A stretch of 64,000 bases of DNA from the NCBI GenBank assembly GCA_025765615.1, contig JAIVFJ010000014.1, forward strand, positions 124,001 to 188,000. Reading direction: 5' to 3'. The notes beneath the pieces were generated by a model, which saw nothing but the letters and a program-made list of their open reading frames with translations, searched no databases and was not told where the DNA came from. The stretch's first letter is position 1. Every line of letters begins with the position of its first letter. This document shows, piece by piece, positions 1-12,356 of this stretch. The DNA comes from Zopfochytrium polystomum (lineage: Eukaryota > Chytridiomycota > Chytridiomycetes > Chytridiales > Chytridiaceae). A program made the translations under genes and the position numbers.

Positions 1-822
1 TTTCGCGCCAGACTTGCATGCGTAAGCGTCGATGCGCCACCCTCCTCTGTTCCGCTCCCTTGAACAATTTAACGCCGCAACGGCTCTTTTCTTTGTTTGT
101 TTCACCCAGCTGCCTCGCAGGTGCCTGGAGTGTCAAGATGCCCACTTTGTCACTTTGATGTTCCAAACGGGGAGCAGGGCTGGAAACGCCACCTGCTGCA
201 TGGCAACGGCTGCCCTGAACAGGAGCGAAAGCCTCCTCCACCACGACCAATACCTCGTCAGCCGCCACCTCCCAACCACGAACCGGTGCAACCAGCACTG
301 AAATCCCCTCAGCGCCGTGCCGCTCGCGAGCCCACAATGACGCCTATGGGTCTGTCGCCATCTCTTCGAACCGCTGGAGGGAGTGGAAGCCGGGCGACGA
401 TCCGCTCCTCCAAGCCCTCCCCATCTCCCACGCCAACGTCGCCAGCATCCCCAGCGTCCCCAGTCTCGCCTGCTTCCCCGACCGGGACGCGCGCAGCATC
501 CCGCGCGTCCAAAACCCCAGTGGCACTGAAGATGCGCGCTTCGCCACGGACACCTGCCCCAATGGACGGAGTAAAGGACGGGCGCCGAAGTGGTGGAGTT
601 TCGACCTCGGCCGTGGGATCGTCCTTGGAGGCGAAGGGGAGCGGAACGGCCACCGTGCGAGCCCGAAAGTCACTGGAGTCTATCCAGTTGGCCGGTGGAG
701 CAGGAGTTGGATCTACTTCTGTGCCTGGGTCCTTTGTGGGTCGAGGGGGTCTTGCCACTGCGGCAACTGGTGTTGCTTCCCGAAAGGCGACCGTAAGGCG
801 GTCGACGGGAAATTTGAAATAA
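1..822 (+). CDS. CEP104: CEP104-like ciliary tip protein, C-terminal exons (partial)
   Basis: This is the 3' end of a gene that starts left of the window. Bases 1-21 read as an exon, followed by a 99-bp intron (donor GTAAGC at 22, acceptor CAG ending at 120) and a last exon from 121, joined in phase 0. The last exon opens with a C2HC zinc knuckle (RCPLCHFDVPNGEQGWKRHL, then HGNGC), which resembles the final zinc finger of CEP104. CEP104 is a tubulin-binding protein of the growing ends of centriolar and ciliary microtubules. About 190 residues of Ser/Pro/Ala/Arg-rich disordered tail follow, longer than I expect for animal CEP104. The TOG and jelly-roll domains would lie outside the window, so the name rests on one zinc finger and stays tentative. 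Confidence 0.55.
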
Positions 823-1028
823 ATACTGTGAAACAGGCACTGTATTGTTGCATACTTCCAACAACTCTGCAGAAGCCAAAACCTCACGAGGTATAACAAG
901 GTTCATACAAATACAATGAATGGCAAATCCGCGAATGCTAGTTTCGTCTTGGTTTCTTCATCTTCCCAATAGATGGTCATCCTTGCCGAATGAGGGTTGG
1001 CACCGGAAAAAGAAATTAATTGACTTGA

Positions 1029-3812
1029 CTACCCGTCGCTGTCGTCGTCGTCATCATCCTCATCAACCTCATCGTCTTCATCAACACCCAGGGCAGCTAT
1101 CGCTGCCTGACGCCGAGCTTTCGCCGGCTCGTACCACTCGCGAAAATGGACGTCCCAAGGATCTACAGCACGAAGGGAGTCATGCAGGAGGAGCTGAGAC
1201 GCAGTGGGTCTAAGGTTGGGGTCCCTGTGGCGAGAAAGCGAGAAACAATTAATGCACCGCGGTAGAGGTAATGAGCCCACTGCGCATAAAGACCCACGCA
1301 CAATTCAAGGCAAGAGCGGATGAACTCGGCAACGGCGGGGGCGGCCGAGTTTGGGATGGGCGGCGCATGGTTGGCGGAGAGGCGGGCGGCAAAGTTCTTT
1401 TCCGTGGACCACGGGGGCTGGGCGGTGGCCATTTCGATGGCGACGCAGCCGAGGCTCCAGATGTCGACTTTGGCCGAGTAGCCGTGGGTTGGGTGGAGCA
1501 GCACTTCGGGCGCCATCCACTGGGCTGTGCCTTGCCGTGACATCCGGGAGGCTCGGTTGTAGGGAAGGTTGGCTTCGGGAGGCGGGAAGGGGAAGGGGGG
1601 AAAGTGAGGTTTTTGGGGGAGGAAAAGTAGTGGCTCGATTGTAAGTTGCCTTCGGAAAAAACAAATCCTTTTGGCATACTTTGCAAGTGCTTCGAGATGC
1701 CGAAGTCACCAATCTTGGCGTGTCCCTCCATAGTTAAAAGAACTTTTTTGTTGAAGGGAAGTGAGAAGTTGATGCCAGGAAACAGCAAACACTGATCCAT
1801 CTTGCTCCACTGACCGTTTGCCCCTTTAATATCCCGATGTATAATTCCCTTGTCATGAAGATATTCCAGTCCGAGGCTGATCTGAGAGAGCAGCTTTAGG
1901 GTTAATTCCGGAGGGAATGCTCCGGCAAGGCTGAGGCAAGACGCTATGGAGCCTCCGTCACAGTACTCTAGGAAAATGTTGACTTGAATGGGTTTCGCCT
2001 CGAAGCCTGAGCACGAGAGTTCAGAGAATTACTGCTCACTCGGAAATGACACAGAGAAAGCTCGTACCAAGAAGCTTCACCGTAAATGGGCTGTCCAGCA
2101 TCTGGAGAAGCTTGAGCTCCTTCTCGATGGCCAACAGTCGGGGATCTCTATCTTTGCTTTCGACCCCCGCATCACCGAGCCTGGAGGCGCGACGGCCAGG
2201 ACGTGCGGGCGATTGGATTGACTCCCTCGCTTCCCCAATGGGACGTCGAGGCGAAGACGGCCTTGAAGCGACAGACATTTGCTTTACCGCCATTGGCTCC
2301 CACGTCTTCAGATTAAGTCCAAAGTATACGTTACCGAAGGAACCGCGGCCGATGCGCTCGCCCTGGTACCAGTCGATAATGCTGCCATCGTCAGTTGTAT
2401 GGGCGGAGGCAACAAAAATATCCGTTCCCGGAACTTTTTCAACGGAGGCAACTTCATCTTCGGTCATGTCCGAACTGGTCTCGGAGCCGAACGTCGCTGA
2501 AAGGGTGCTCGGCTGTGACGAGGATGACGTGGTGTCGAGAACGAGACGATGCGAGCGCGACGTGGAGGCGACCACAGCTCCGCGGCGTGGGGGATCTTCC
2601 GTTTGCTTCTTTGTTTGGCATTGCCCCCGCGCGGAGACAACCAGCAGCCGCTGTTGCGAGAACTGCCGCTCTCGAGACTCTGCCGCAAATTGGATGGCCG
2701 CGACGATGCGTTCGCGGACTTCGCTGAGCAAAACGGCGGCGGGCGCCTGTTCAGAGGAGTCCGAGGCGGCGGAGGACGACGCGGCGGTGGCGGTGGATAT
2801 CGACGAGTCGTTGGATGGCCGGGCGGAGTTTCGGTTTGAAAAGAGTGGGGCATTTGATAGTTCTAAAATGGGGGGAAACTTCCAGCCGTTGGGAGGAGAG
2901 TATTCGTCATCGCTGCTGTCAACGTAGTCGCTTGAGTCGGAGAAAGAATTTTCCGTCGCAGTCATGTCACTTGGCTGGTCGGCGGCGTCGTTTTGCATGC
3001 TTCCAAATGATACTGCGGTTGCAGGGGATTCAAATGAGGACATGGTCTCCACTACGGCTTGTTCCTCTGGCTCCTCTGGTACAAAACCCATAGTTGGACT
3101 GGCCGCACAAGCTTGTTTCTCGGGGACTGCTGGCTTAATCGGAGAAGAAGGAGCAGATGAAGAAAAAGGCTTGCTTGGGAAGAGCGCATGAAATGCTGGG
3201 CTGGCTGGTACGCTCCACGGCCCGGATGATGGAGGCGTGCTCCGTTGGCGACCAGGGTTGGGACGGTTAGAATTATGATGAGGACCGGCGTGATCGTCAT
3301 AATAGAGCGAGCCGGTCTGACGGGCGAGCTTTCGAGATATGCCAGGGAAGTATTTTTCGAGATCCTGGGTTATTTTCGACACCTCTGGTCGGTCCTCGAT
3401 TTCGACGATGGCCACACGACGCGCCTTTGTGCGCGCAGTTTGGTTCGTCTCCGTCGCTTGATTCATTCAAAAAGGTTTGTGTAAGTGTATTAACGTGGAA
3501 CCATTGAAGAAAGCGGCACGGACTACTTTTTTTGGGGTTCGAGTTGGGTGCCAGGCTTTCCTCCGAGGAATCGCTCTCGAACGACGAGGGGGAATTAAAG
3601 CGTGGAATGACAGCGGGTGTCATGGACTGATCTGAAGAGAGCGAAGAGTTCAGAGCGGATGCCGACTTTGACGCTTCCCCTCTCGCCGGAGTAAATAGGT
3701 TTAATGGTGGGGCGGTCAAGTGTTCGTGGGAACGCGCCCTGAAAGCGGTCTCGTTCTGCTGCTGCTGGTGCTGCGCTTGGGAAGCCTCTTTGGCAATGAA
3801 GGCGGCGGTCAT
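1029..3812 (-). CDS. MAP kinase kinase kinase (Ste11/Bck1 type)
   Basis: A Ser/Thr kinase at the top of a MAPK cascade. The start is the ATG at 3812. Intron 1 (3457-3526) joins in phase. A long Ser/Pro-rich N-terminal region comes first. The kinase domain carries the glycine loop IGRGSFGNVYFG, the lysine motif MAVKQM, HRDIKGAN (near 1830), IGDFGISKHL, WMAPEV and GYSAKVDIWSLGC. The introns between HRD and DFG and between DFG and APE are short. The glycine loop and HRDIKGAN are typical of MAPKKKs; the pre-kinase stretch with DLEKYFPG recalls Bck1, the cell-wall-integrity MAPKKK, but that assignment is weak. An insert of about 45 basic/Ser residues separates the catalytic lysine from helix C. 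The protein ends in an Asp/Glu-rich tail. Its promoter region is shared divergently with the esterase at 4045. Confidence 0.85.
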
Positions 3813-4044
3813 GGCTGGCTGCTTGCAAGCGAGACTTTGGGAAGGGCGTGAACCAGTCTTGATAAAAATAGCAACAGCAATGAATGCGAGTTACTATCCT
3901 GAATCCTAAATGGGAAATATAATAACAGTGGGTGGCTCTCACGACACTCACACAACATCCACGCTCACACACAAACACAGACACAACACACACTCACACA
4001 CACACAGACAACAATCATTTTCTCTCTTTCGACAGAAGAAGACC
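3813..4044. promoter_or_regulatory. Divergent intergenic region between MAPKKK and esterase
   Basis: These 232 bases separate two head-to-head start codons and must hold both promoters and 5' leaders. The right half (about 3945-4015) is a degenerate CA-rich repeat (cacacaacatccacgctcac and similar), probably in the 5' leader of the esterase. No TATA box could be assigned. Confidence 0.4.
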
Positions 4045-4137
4045 ATGACGCGGGCGGCACTGTTGTTGGCCACAGTGACTGCGGCAGCCGCGGCCCTGAC
4101 GATTGGCGCGTCACAACAAGTGCTGGCAACTCCCGCG

Positions 4138-4178
<41 letters not shown>

Positions 4179-6198
4179 ACAGGTCATTGATGCGGTGGGA
4201 GCTGCCGCCGCCGCCGAATCGCTAATCGGAGAATTCCGAGTCTCGATCACGGCGGAGCTCCTACGCGAGCTGCAGTTGACCAAAACCGATGATTACCTTC
4301 TGCCACCGCTCGATGGACGAATTCTCCTCCTCCTCGCAAAAAGCGCCGAAGTGGAGCCACGCTTCCAGATTGGCCTGCAGGTGTAGTTTCTCAATTCAAT
4401 TAATTTCGCTGTCGTTGATGTGTATATATTACAGCGAAAGAGCAATGATGGTGTTATTGTGTATGGTGACACTCAGCAAGTGTTTGGGAAAGATGTTGAT
4501 GACTGGGATGGCAGGAGCGGTAAGACGAAAGGCTCCCACTACTCGAAGTAACGATAACTGACCCCCACATTGCAAGTGGCCTTTCGTCCGTTTGATCCTT
4601 CCATCGACGGATTTCCTTTAAAATCCGTTTGGGAAATACCGGACGGCGAGTACTTCGCTCAAGCTGTCTTAAATGTTTACAAGACTTATCATCGATCGGA
4701 CGGTCACACCGTCAAGCTGCATCCAGACCGCGGAGAGGGACAGCATTGGTCAAGATCGCCGGGAAACCTGTTTACCAAGAATCCATTAAAGGTCGTAGTC
4801 AAAAACCACAGGCTCGTCGGTGGATCCGTGCCGGTCCCACTCGATGCCGTCATGGGACCTCTGCCACCAAGCGACGAAGAAGAGAACCAGTATATTCGGC
4901 GCGTTTCCGTCAAAAGCAAGCTGCTTTCCAAGTTTTGGGGAACGGATACTAATATATCTGCGGTTGTGTTGCTTCCAGAGGTAAGTCCGTTCACTGGGTA
5001 ACGCAGTGACAAATGCTCTTCCTGCAATAGGGTTTTTGGGACGAGAAGCACAAGAATGCGAAATACCCGCTGTTGGTTTACGAGGGCCATTTTTCACGGG
5101 AATGGGCGACGCCCGTTCGATTTCGGTCCAAGCCTCATTCCCATAACTGTAACGGGTATCAGTGCGTGGAACAAGCCTACGCATATTACCTGTACCGAAA
5201 CTGGACTTCGACGGACGCCTCCTCTGGTAGCCCATTTGTCGGGCGCCGGGCAATTATCGTCACCTTACAGCATGCAAACCCTTATTATGACGACTCATAT
5301 GCTGTGAATTCGGCAAACCTTGGGCCATACGGTGATGCTATCGAAACTGAGTTGATCCCAGAAGTTGAGCGTCAGTTCAGGGCAATCGGGGAAGGCTGGG
5401 CACGGGTACTTTATGGAGGAAGCACTGGAGGGTGGGAGTCAGTGGGTGTCTTGATGAAGTACCCTAATAACTATGCTGGCGCCTGGGCCAGTTGCCCGGA
5501 CCCTTTGGATTTTCGAGCTTACGTTTCCATGAACATTTACGAAGACGACAACGCCTATTACTATCCGGCTAGCTGGCGTCGAACTCCTCGGCCGGAGCAG
5601 AGGGGCCGCTTAGGTCAGTTAGTTTTGCATGTGACTGGTTTCTGACGCACTGTCCGCAGGCCAGTTGTTTGCAACAATGGAGGAGGCAAACCTTTACGAG
5701 CTTGCGCTGGGCAGAAATTCTCGGTCGGGCGACCAGTTCGACATTTGGCAAGCAGTATTTTCGCCAGTCGGTGCGGATGGCTACCCAGAGCCCATCTTCG
5801 ACAAAAGGACAGGAAAAATCAACCGTACCACAGCCGAATATTGGCGGGAGAACTATGATCTTTCACACATCGCGAAGCGAGACTGGAAAACACTCGGACC
5901 CCTTCTCACTGGAAAGGTACGACTGTACACCGGAACGATGGATTCTTTCTACTTAGACTCTGGAGTTCGCCTCTTTCAAGAAACCGTCGATTCTCTCGTG
6001 AACCCGCCGTGGGGCGGAACTTTTACCTACGGAATCGACGAGAGAGGAGTCGGCTTCGAGCACTGCTGGGGCGGTGACGACAGCATCCCAGTCAAAATCT
6101 CTCGTCTCACCGAGAATCAGCGATTTCACGCGGAGATGATCGATCAAATTCTAAAGCTTGCCCCCCCCAATGCGGATGTGACGAGCTGGAGATACTGA
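4045..6198 (+). CDS. Secreted alpha/beta-hydrolase esterase
   Basis: A probable extracellular carboxylic-ester hydrolase of the Esterase-D-like alpha/beta-hydrolase group. The ATG at 4045 opens a signal peptide (MTRAALLLATVTAAAAALTI), directly followed by a 14-residue polyglutamine tract. Introns lie at about 4381-4435, 4519-4573, 4981-5030 and 5612-5659. The nucleophile elbow is YGGSTGGWES (Gly-X-Ser-X-Gly-Gly). Likely acid and base partners are the Asp in GTMDSFYLD and the His in GFEHCWGG, so the triad looks complete. The residues before the hydrolase domain form a beta-rich N-terminal region, as in large secreted bacterial and basidiomycete esterases. Export and a role in digesting plant or other polymer esters are inferred from the signal peptide and fold; the substrate cannot be told. 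Confidence 0.75.
4141..4182 (+). repeat. CAG/CAA trinucleotide repeat coding polyglutamine
   Basis: Fourteen glutamine codons, mostly CAG with two CAA, sit just behind the signal peptide of the esterase. The repeat is in frame and is expected to vary in length between strains. Confidence 0.9.
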
Positions 6199-6793
6199 TA
6201 AAAGACGAGTGGGGGAAGCAAGCAAAGCGATATAACTAGGGCGTTTTCTACTCTCCTCTCTTTCTCACCGCCCTCTCTGTCGTTCTTTCGTTCTTGACGG
6301 AATAAAGAGACGCATTGCTAGTGGGTCGCACGACCTAACGGCCATGATAAGGGTATCACGGGCGACAGCGCCCCGGTAGCCCACTGAAGCCATTATGATC
6401 CAACTCTAGCCATAAACTGTTTCGCTACAAGATGACGAATAGTTGCCGAAAGATTGTGAGAACTGACTTGCTGGCTCTTCGCCTGTAGTCTTTGCTCAGG
6501 TCCAGCCCCTTTGGCAAGATCTGATCACAGCAATACTCAAAGATTCTTTCTTCACGTTCTGCTTTGCATGCTTTTCTCGTTCAACCGTTCACATCCCCGG
6601 TCATCGTCCGCGACACCGGCCGCGAGATCATCGATCACTGCAGTGGCACCGCGCGGCGACAGAGCTTACCACGTGCAGGTTCTGAGGATGCGAGAAATCG
6701 ACCACCTAATGTGCATTAGCACGGCTTTCGTATTACGCCCCGTGCGTGAGGGTTGATACGTCGAGGCAGCGACACTTGAAACTGTGAAAAGAA
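6199..6793. other. Intergenic region, 3' flank of esterase
   Basis: About 595 bases with no supported gene. A pyrimidine-rich stretch (6248-6290) follows the esterase stop, and AATAAA lies at 6301, a plausible polyadenylation signal. I looked for tRNA arms around 6320-6420 and found none. The right part presumably carries the promoter of the next gene. Confidence 0.4.
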
Positions 6794-9700
6794 ATGCATG
6801 TACCGGCAATGTGTGTCTTCCTTTGGGCCTGGTTGATGTGGATATCGTTGGGCGCGACCGTTGTGTCCGCCGCGACTACAGCCACCGCGACTGCGACTGC
6901 CACCTCCAGTGCGACGTCTGGAAGTGCTGCCGCTTCGTTCGCGCCTGAAGCTCGGAGTGAGTCCTAGAATGGAGACTTGCCCACCATTTGCTAGCTCATT
7001 TATTCCTTTTGTCAGCCTCACAAAATTCAGCGCCTTCAGCAGATCTGTGGGATTCATCCTTGTTGCTTAAACCAGAATCAGCTCAAAGTGTTGTCAGAAC
7101 CACTGCGATATCCGCTGTTGGTGAGGGGTACGGGATCCCACGTTAGCGTCCCCAAGGTGCTGATTCGCCTCCTTAGATTGTACATCGCGGGCTCGTTTGC
7201 GGGGGGCGGCTTTTTCGCTCCATTTCATGACGATCAGGTTCACTTCACACCCTTAGGTAAATCTACCTAGACTGTCAGATTCGACGACTGATTGTCGAAA
7301 TCGTAGACCCAAAATCCCCTGGAGGGTTCATACTGTACAAAGCGTCTAGGAACAGCACTCAGTTTACGTGGGGCCGTCAGATCACCAGCGAATCGACAGA
7401 CGGCACCGTCCATATATCTGATGTGGCTGCCTATTTCGCTGTTCCGGCCGTCTCCGCCATGGAGCCGTCCGCGATCATAGCTGGAACATTCACTGGTTCC
7501 AGCTTCACGCTAGGCACTTCAGGGGGGAAGTATATTACGGTCACTGGGGAAAGGAATCATATTTCGCTGTTCGTGGCCCAAGTCTCTCATTCGGGAGACT
7601 TTATTTGGGCACAGTCGAGACCGCTGGTGTCGTCGTCTCTTTTCAACAGCAAGCTGTTTGGCGTTCCCGACTTCGAGTCCAAGGTTGAAAGAGGCGTAGA
7701 TGACTCGGAGGACGTGAATATTAAGTTTGGGAAGGAAAAGCACAGCACCCGGCTGCTGGAATTGCCGGTCCACGTCCATGTGGACGCCGAAACCAATAAT
7801 GTGTTTGTTGCCGGGACCTTTTCCGGCGTGCTGCAGTGGAAGTTAGGTGAAGAGTATTTCGCTGGCATATCAAGGTTGGTCCTGAGACCATTTTTCGTGC
7901 TTGCTCACAAACTCAACGCCAGCCGGCCGAAAACTGTTGATACTTACTTATTGAAGCTGGATCTATCAACCGGAGCGATCATTTCTGGCCGACAGTCTCT
8001 TGCAACACTGCCAAAATCCAACCCAAAGGATGACCTCCCGATTATCTTCCAAGTTACGAACGTTGAGGTGGATGTCTGTGCGCCTCAGCTGTCGCTTCTC
8101 GTTTCGGGAGTTTCGTTTCCAGTTGATTTGAAAACAGGTCGACCGTTTTCCACCAATCAAACGGCTTTTTTGACGAGCGTCCAGCTGAAGACCTTGGATG
8201 AGTTGGAGAAAGAAGGCAATAAGTCAAAACCGTTGGAAGCTATCCGCTTTCTTCCTCTTGGCCACATGGTCCTTCAGAGCGATGCCTTCTTTATTGACTC
8301 CAATCGATTTTTCGTTGGACACTCAATGAAAGTGGGTGATGATTCCAGCGACTGTAGTTATGTCGTTTCAGGATTGGTTGACTCCACATCGCCAATCCAA
8401 GGATCAGTCGTTAAGCAGAGTACTCAAAAACAGTCGGGCTTTGTGGCCTCCCTACCTGATAACCTCTGTAGGTGACCGTGAGAGCGATGCCCCTCTAACT
8501 TACTGCAAGCGTCCAATTCCATCAACTGGTCGGTGCAGTTTCCGTCAGTGCCTGAGCACCATCCACCTTTTGTTCTCGCACCAAATCAGCTGAAGGCGAA
8601 GTCCGTTATCATCGCAGGATTTGACTCCAAAGACTTTCGGTAAGAATCACGGACGCATTGTGTTGGCTCACTCTTCTATTAGCTTGTCTTTGGGCACCGA
8701 CGGCAAACCTGCACAGGACTCTGTGCTGGCAGTTTCTCTTTCTTCAATTACGGGAAAGGTATTGAAATTTGAGTGCGATTCCATCTCAGAAAGTCAAACC
8801 CCCAATTTGCCCCCAATTTACAGATTGAGAGGAAGACTACGATTGCCGTGAAAGCCAGAGAAAGCCTTCGAAGCGACCTGCAACTGGTCTCATCAACGGA
8901 CGGAAGCTGGTCTGCACTAAGCGGCTCCTACAAAGGCGCAGCAGAAGATGCTGGCTCTAGCTGCTGGTTCGCATTGGTTGACGTTCAGGCTCTTACCACG
9001 GCACATACCGTCTCAAACGACTCGATGAACTCAATATCAAGTCAATCGTCAATGAGCGCATCCAAATCACCTCAAACAACGCTCACTAATTATGCAACCA
9101 ATTCATCTTTGAACGAGTTGGAGAAGGAATTCGTTCAAAGTAAAACGAAAGGGGCAAGTGACGACATTCGCGTCGGAGATGATCAGCTTCGAGATGATCC
9201 CGGCTTTTCGCTCAGAGAATTTGAAGATCCTCAGGCTGTGGGCGTTGCTCGAGGGGGTTCTAGGATTGCTGAGAGTGCGAAAAGTTCACCCACAACTCAA
9301 GCCGCTTCCATGTCCTCACTCGAAGCGTCCAAAAACATAACCTCTCGGGGGAATCTCTCTATAACTGAATCGTTGGATGCCGAGAAAGCCGCGACCACAA
9401 AGTCGAAGTCAAGGAACAGTTCCGATTCCTCCACACGCGCCACCGGACTTGAAGCGACAAAATCACAAGCGAAGGAGGGGCTTTCGGCAGTCTCTGCCGA
9501 TTTGGCGTCGAAAGCACCCACTACTTCGACGGCCCCCGCTGTCCTTACACCAGCGGTTGCAAAAATTGCCGGCTCGACCAGCAGGGAGTCCCATGACGCA
9601 AAGGATTCAGAGAAGCGCAAGCTGGACGACGAACTAGCTGCCGTATCGGGCTATGATTTTCTTTTGGTGAGAGCTCTTAGTGACACACGTCTCGTAAATG

Positions 9701-10210
9701 CTGACCAACATTCTGTTCCTGTATCAAAAGGTGGGCATAGTGATAGTTATAGTTTTCGGGTTGATTGGTGTGAATGTTCGCCGTCGTCGAACACGTAGGC
9801 CCCCGCATGGTCATTCACCCCACTCACGATTTGAGGACCATCCAGCGGACGAGGCTGGCGGAAAATCCTTCGTCGAAACTCTGTATTCCTTTGTTTCTTC
9901 CTCTGGGAGCGAGTCCCTTGTTGAAGGGCCACACCGATACCTTTCAGGGGAGTCTTGGAGCCACATTGGACAGGAGGGACGGGTGAGAAGCAAATCACCG
10001 CCACCTCCGTATCATCAATTGGGGTACGGATCCACGCAATCGCGGCAACCGGCATCAGGTAGGAATATTCTTCCTCCAGTGCGGCGTCGAGACAACGAAC
10101 AAAGACTGGCAGTCTCCCCCGTTACAGTTGGCAGCCGGGCCTCCATCGGCGCCTCGGCTGCTGAAAGTACAGCTTCGGAGGGGTGGGGCGATTGGGGTGA
10201 CGAGGTGTAA
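6794..10210 (+). CDS. Single-pass membrane protein with propeller-like ectodomain
   Basis: Family not recognised with certainty. The ATG at 6794 opens a strong signal peptide (MCVFLWAWLMWISLGATVVS) and a Thr/Ala/Ser-rich start; a donor follows at about 6958. The ectodomain repeats short beta motifs of the form (I/V)AG(T/S)F(T/S/A)G: LYIAGSFAGG (near 7170), AIIAGTFTGS (near 7475), VFVAGTFSGV (near 7805). This is the style of SBBP beta-propeller repeats. A Ser/Thr-rich stalk (about 9000-9650) leads to one hydrophobic helix (VGIVIVIVFGLIGV) reached through an intron 9667-9730, then RRRR and a basic, proline-rich cytoplasmic tail with PPPPYH. Orientation (outside N, inside C) follows from the signal peptide and the arginine stop-transfer. 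Exon limits between 6958 and 7290 and around 8475-8600 are uncertain. It could be a surface sensor or adhesin; that is a guess. Confidence 0.6.
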
Positions 10211-10477
10211 CTCAGATCTTTGTATTTTTTGAACGTGTATTCTTAAGATTATGATTCTTTCTGATTTCCAACTTTCGTGAGGGGGATTCCAACGTGTAAG
10301 GTTCGCCGGATTGAAAACAAAAGATACTCTGTAGAAGGCACCTGCTTAGCAAAATAGTGCAATCTTCCAAAACCCCAAATGTACTCAGAAATCGTCTGGT
10401 AGACTGCGAGATCCTGCCACTGCGGCGTTTCCCCCCTCTCGGAAGCATCAAGATTGCTGCGGAAGGATAATTAGGAA
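10211..10477. other. Convergent 3' intergenic region
   Basis: The stop of the membrane-protein gene (+) and the stop of the acyltransferase (-) face each other across 267 bases. I see no gene here. Confidence 0.4.
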
Positions 10478-12153
10478 TTAATCAATTTTTGTTCCCTTTT
10501 GCCCTTTCTTGGAACCGCCTGGACCAGATCGCACACCCAAAAGCACAATCTCCGAGGCTAGGAGCCCCACATGCACGAAAAAGTAAGTGGTCCGCCAGAG
10601 CTTAAGGCTCGTTTGAAGGGACAAGCAGATGAACGCCGCAGCCATATAGTTCATGGTGACCTGGGTCGTTATCCACGTTATGGCGTCGTACGCCATTTGC
10701 AGGGTCGGTTGCTCCCGGAGCTGTTTGCCGAATCGATTCTGCACAATGCGGCGAATGCCTGGTGTGGGAACTGGCTCAGAAAGGCCTCAGCAACGGTGGC
10801 AAAAAAATGTACGAACTTCTTGCGACCCGCAAACCCCAAGCTCCACTCAGAAACGTCAGATAGTATCCTGGATAAAATCCATGCCAAAGGGCACTTGTCG
10901 CAAAGGTGGCTAATGTAGCTAACCCCGGGTACCCAGCCAGCTGCAGCCGATAGTATACCGTGCTTCGCAACCAACGCGTTGTTCCAATGTTCCAGTTATC
11001 CAGGTAAACCTTCATCGAAGTCGCCCCTTCGAGCTTGAGTATGTTAACATTCGTTACTCGATCCCTGCGGAAGCATTTTCAGCAACTGAACAAGAAACGA
11101 GGATTTTTTTGGGCAGGGCCACCACCGCATACCAATGCGCTTCATGGGTTTTAGAGTCCACCTCTCGAAAGCCGAGGCCGGCAAGCACAAACGCCGAGTC
11201 TGCCACGGCCCAGACACCGTAGAATTTGAGGCGGGTGACAAAGCCGGCGACCACGAGGTGGGCGACGCGAAGAGGAAATGGGTAAAGCATGAAAGTGTCC
11301 GGGTCATCTACGGGCCACGAGTACGAGAAACGAGCTCCAAGCGCAAGAAATGCGAGAAGGCAGGTGATTCCGACGACGAGTTGTTTGAAAACGGCAGCGG
11401 TTGGACTGGGCAACGTTTTCGCCCATTGTCCCTGCAAATGTAGATTTTAACAACTTGTGGAAATGGGCAGAACGGTGGAGACCTCGAGTCGGATGAACCG
11501 TTGGTAATCGGAAAATAAAAAGTAGGGCCCGACAGTGAAGCCTGGAAGGAAGTATATGTAACCGAGAAACTCTACAAGTGTCGGAAACTGCGTTATTGCA
11601 GATTCTTGCAGTGGTGGTGGAAGCTTCTTCTGATCCTGTCGACCGTGTCAGCTGTGTCGCGAGTACCAGCCGGCGATCACCTCAGGTTTGCCAGCCCCGT
11701 CAAACACGCACCACGCGAAACTGGTGGCCTTCATAACCAGCACGAGTTGAGGACCACAATGATCGTAGTCCAGATCGCCAAAACTACGCAGCTGCTTCCA
11801 GAGGCGGCTGCCGCGAGGCGGACTGTCAATCTTGATTGGAGAAGTTTGCTCGTAACAACTTACTTGACACACAAATGGCCCATGATCAAGCAAAACACCA
11901 CAATAGGAGTGCTTCTTTTCGATGGCGCCGTGCGCGTGATGCCATACGCAGCCACGGTCGACCCTAGGAGGTGCAGAGAGCCGGAGAGCCCGTAGAAAAA
12001 CGTCCATAGTAGGAACGTGGAGACGAACGATATGAGGCATTTTCTGTAAGGGGACAGCTTGCGCAGCGGCTCGAAGTAGCGCCACGCGCCTGCGAAAGGA
12101 AATGCAAGACCAAGCAGCGTCAAGAGACCAATCTGATCCGTTGGTATCCCCAT
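10478..12153 (-). CDS. ALE1: MBOAT lysophospholipid acyltransferase (Ale1/Lpt1-like)
   Basis: A multi-pass ER enzyme that transfers acyl groups from acyl-CoA to lysophospholipids (Lands cycle). The MBOAT signature is clear: NWNIGTTRWLRSTVYYR followed by TSALWHGFYPGYYLTF, which holds the conserved Asn and the catalytic His (near 10850-10990). Upstream, KFYGVWAVADSAFVLAGLGF also fits the Ale1/LPCAT family. The ATG at 12153 gives a start (MGIPTDQIGLL) that aligns with the beginning of yeast Ale1; the frame stays open upstream but has no ATG in the next 80 bases. Several hydrophobic segments and at least four introns are visible. The tail is basic (KKGQKGTK). Confidence 0.85.
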
Positions 12154-12356
12154 TTGAAAGTTTCGTGTATGCAAACGAAATTTTTTCTCGAGAATACTTG
12201 CATACCGGAAACGGCCGCAGACGCCAGCCAACGGATGAAGATTATATCTTCGAAACCACCCCCCCTCACATCACCCGCCCCGAAAACACAATCATTGCAG
12301 ACCCATCATCGCGAACAAAAGGCAAACATCCATCCCCACGAACAGAGCTTCGTTGT

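Noticed and set aside
6310..6420. Possible tRNA after the esterase gene
   Set aside because: No paired arms or GGTTCAA-type T loop could be assembled.
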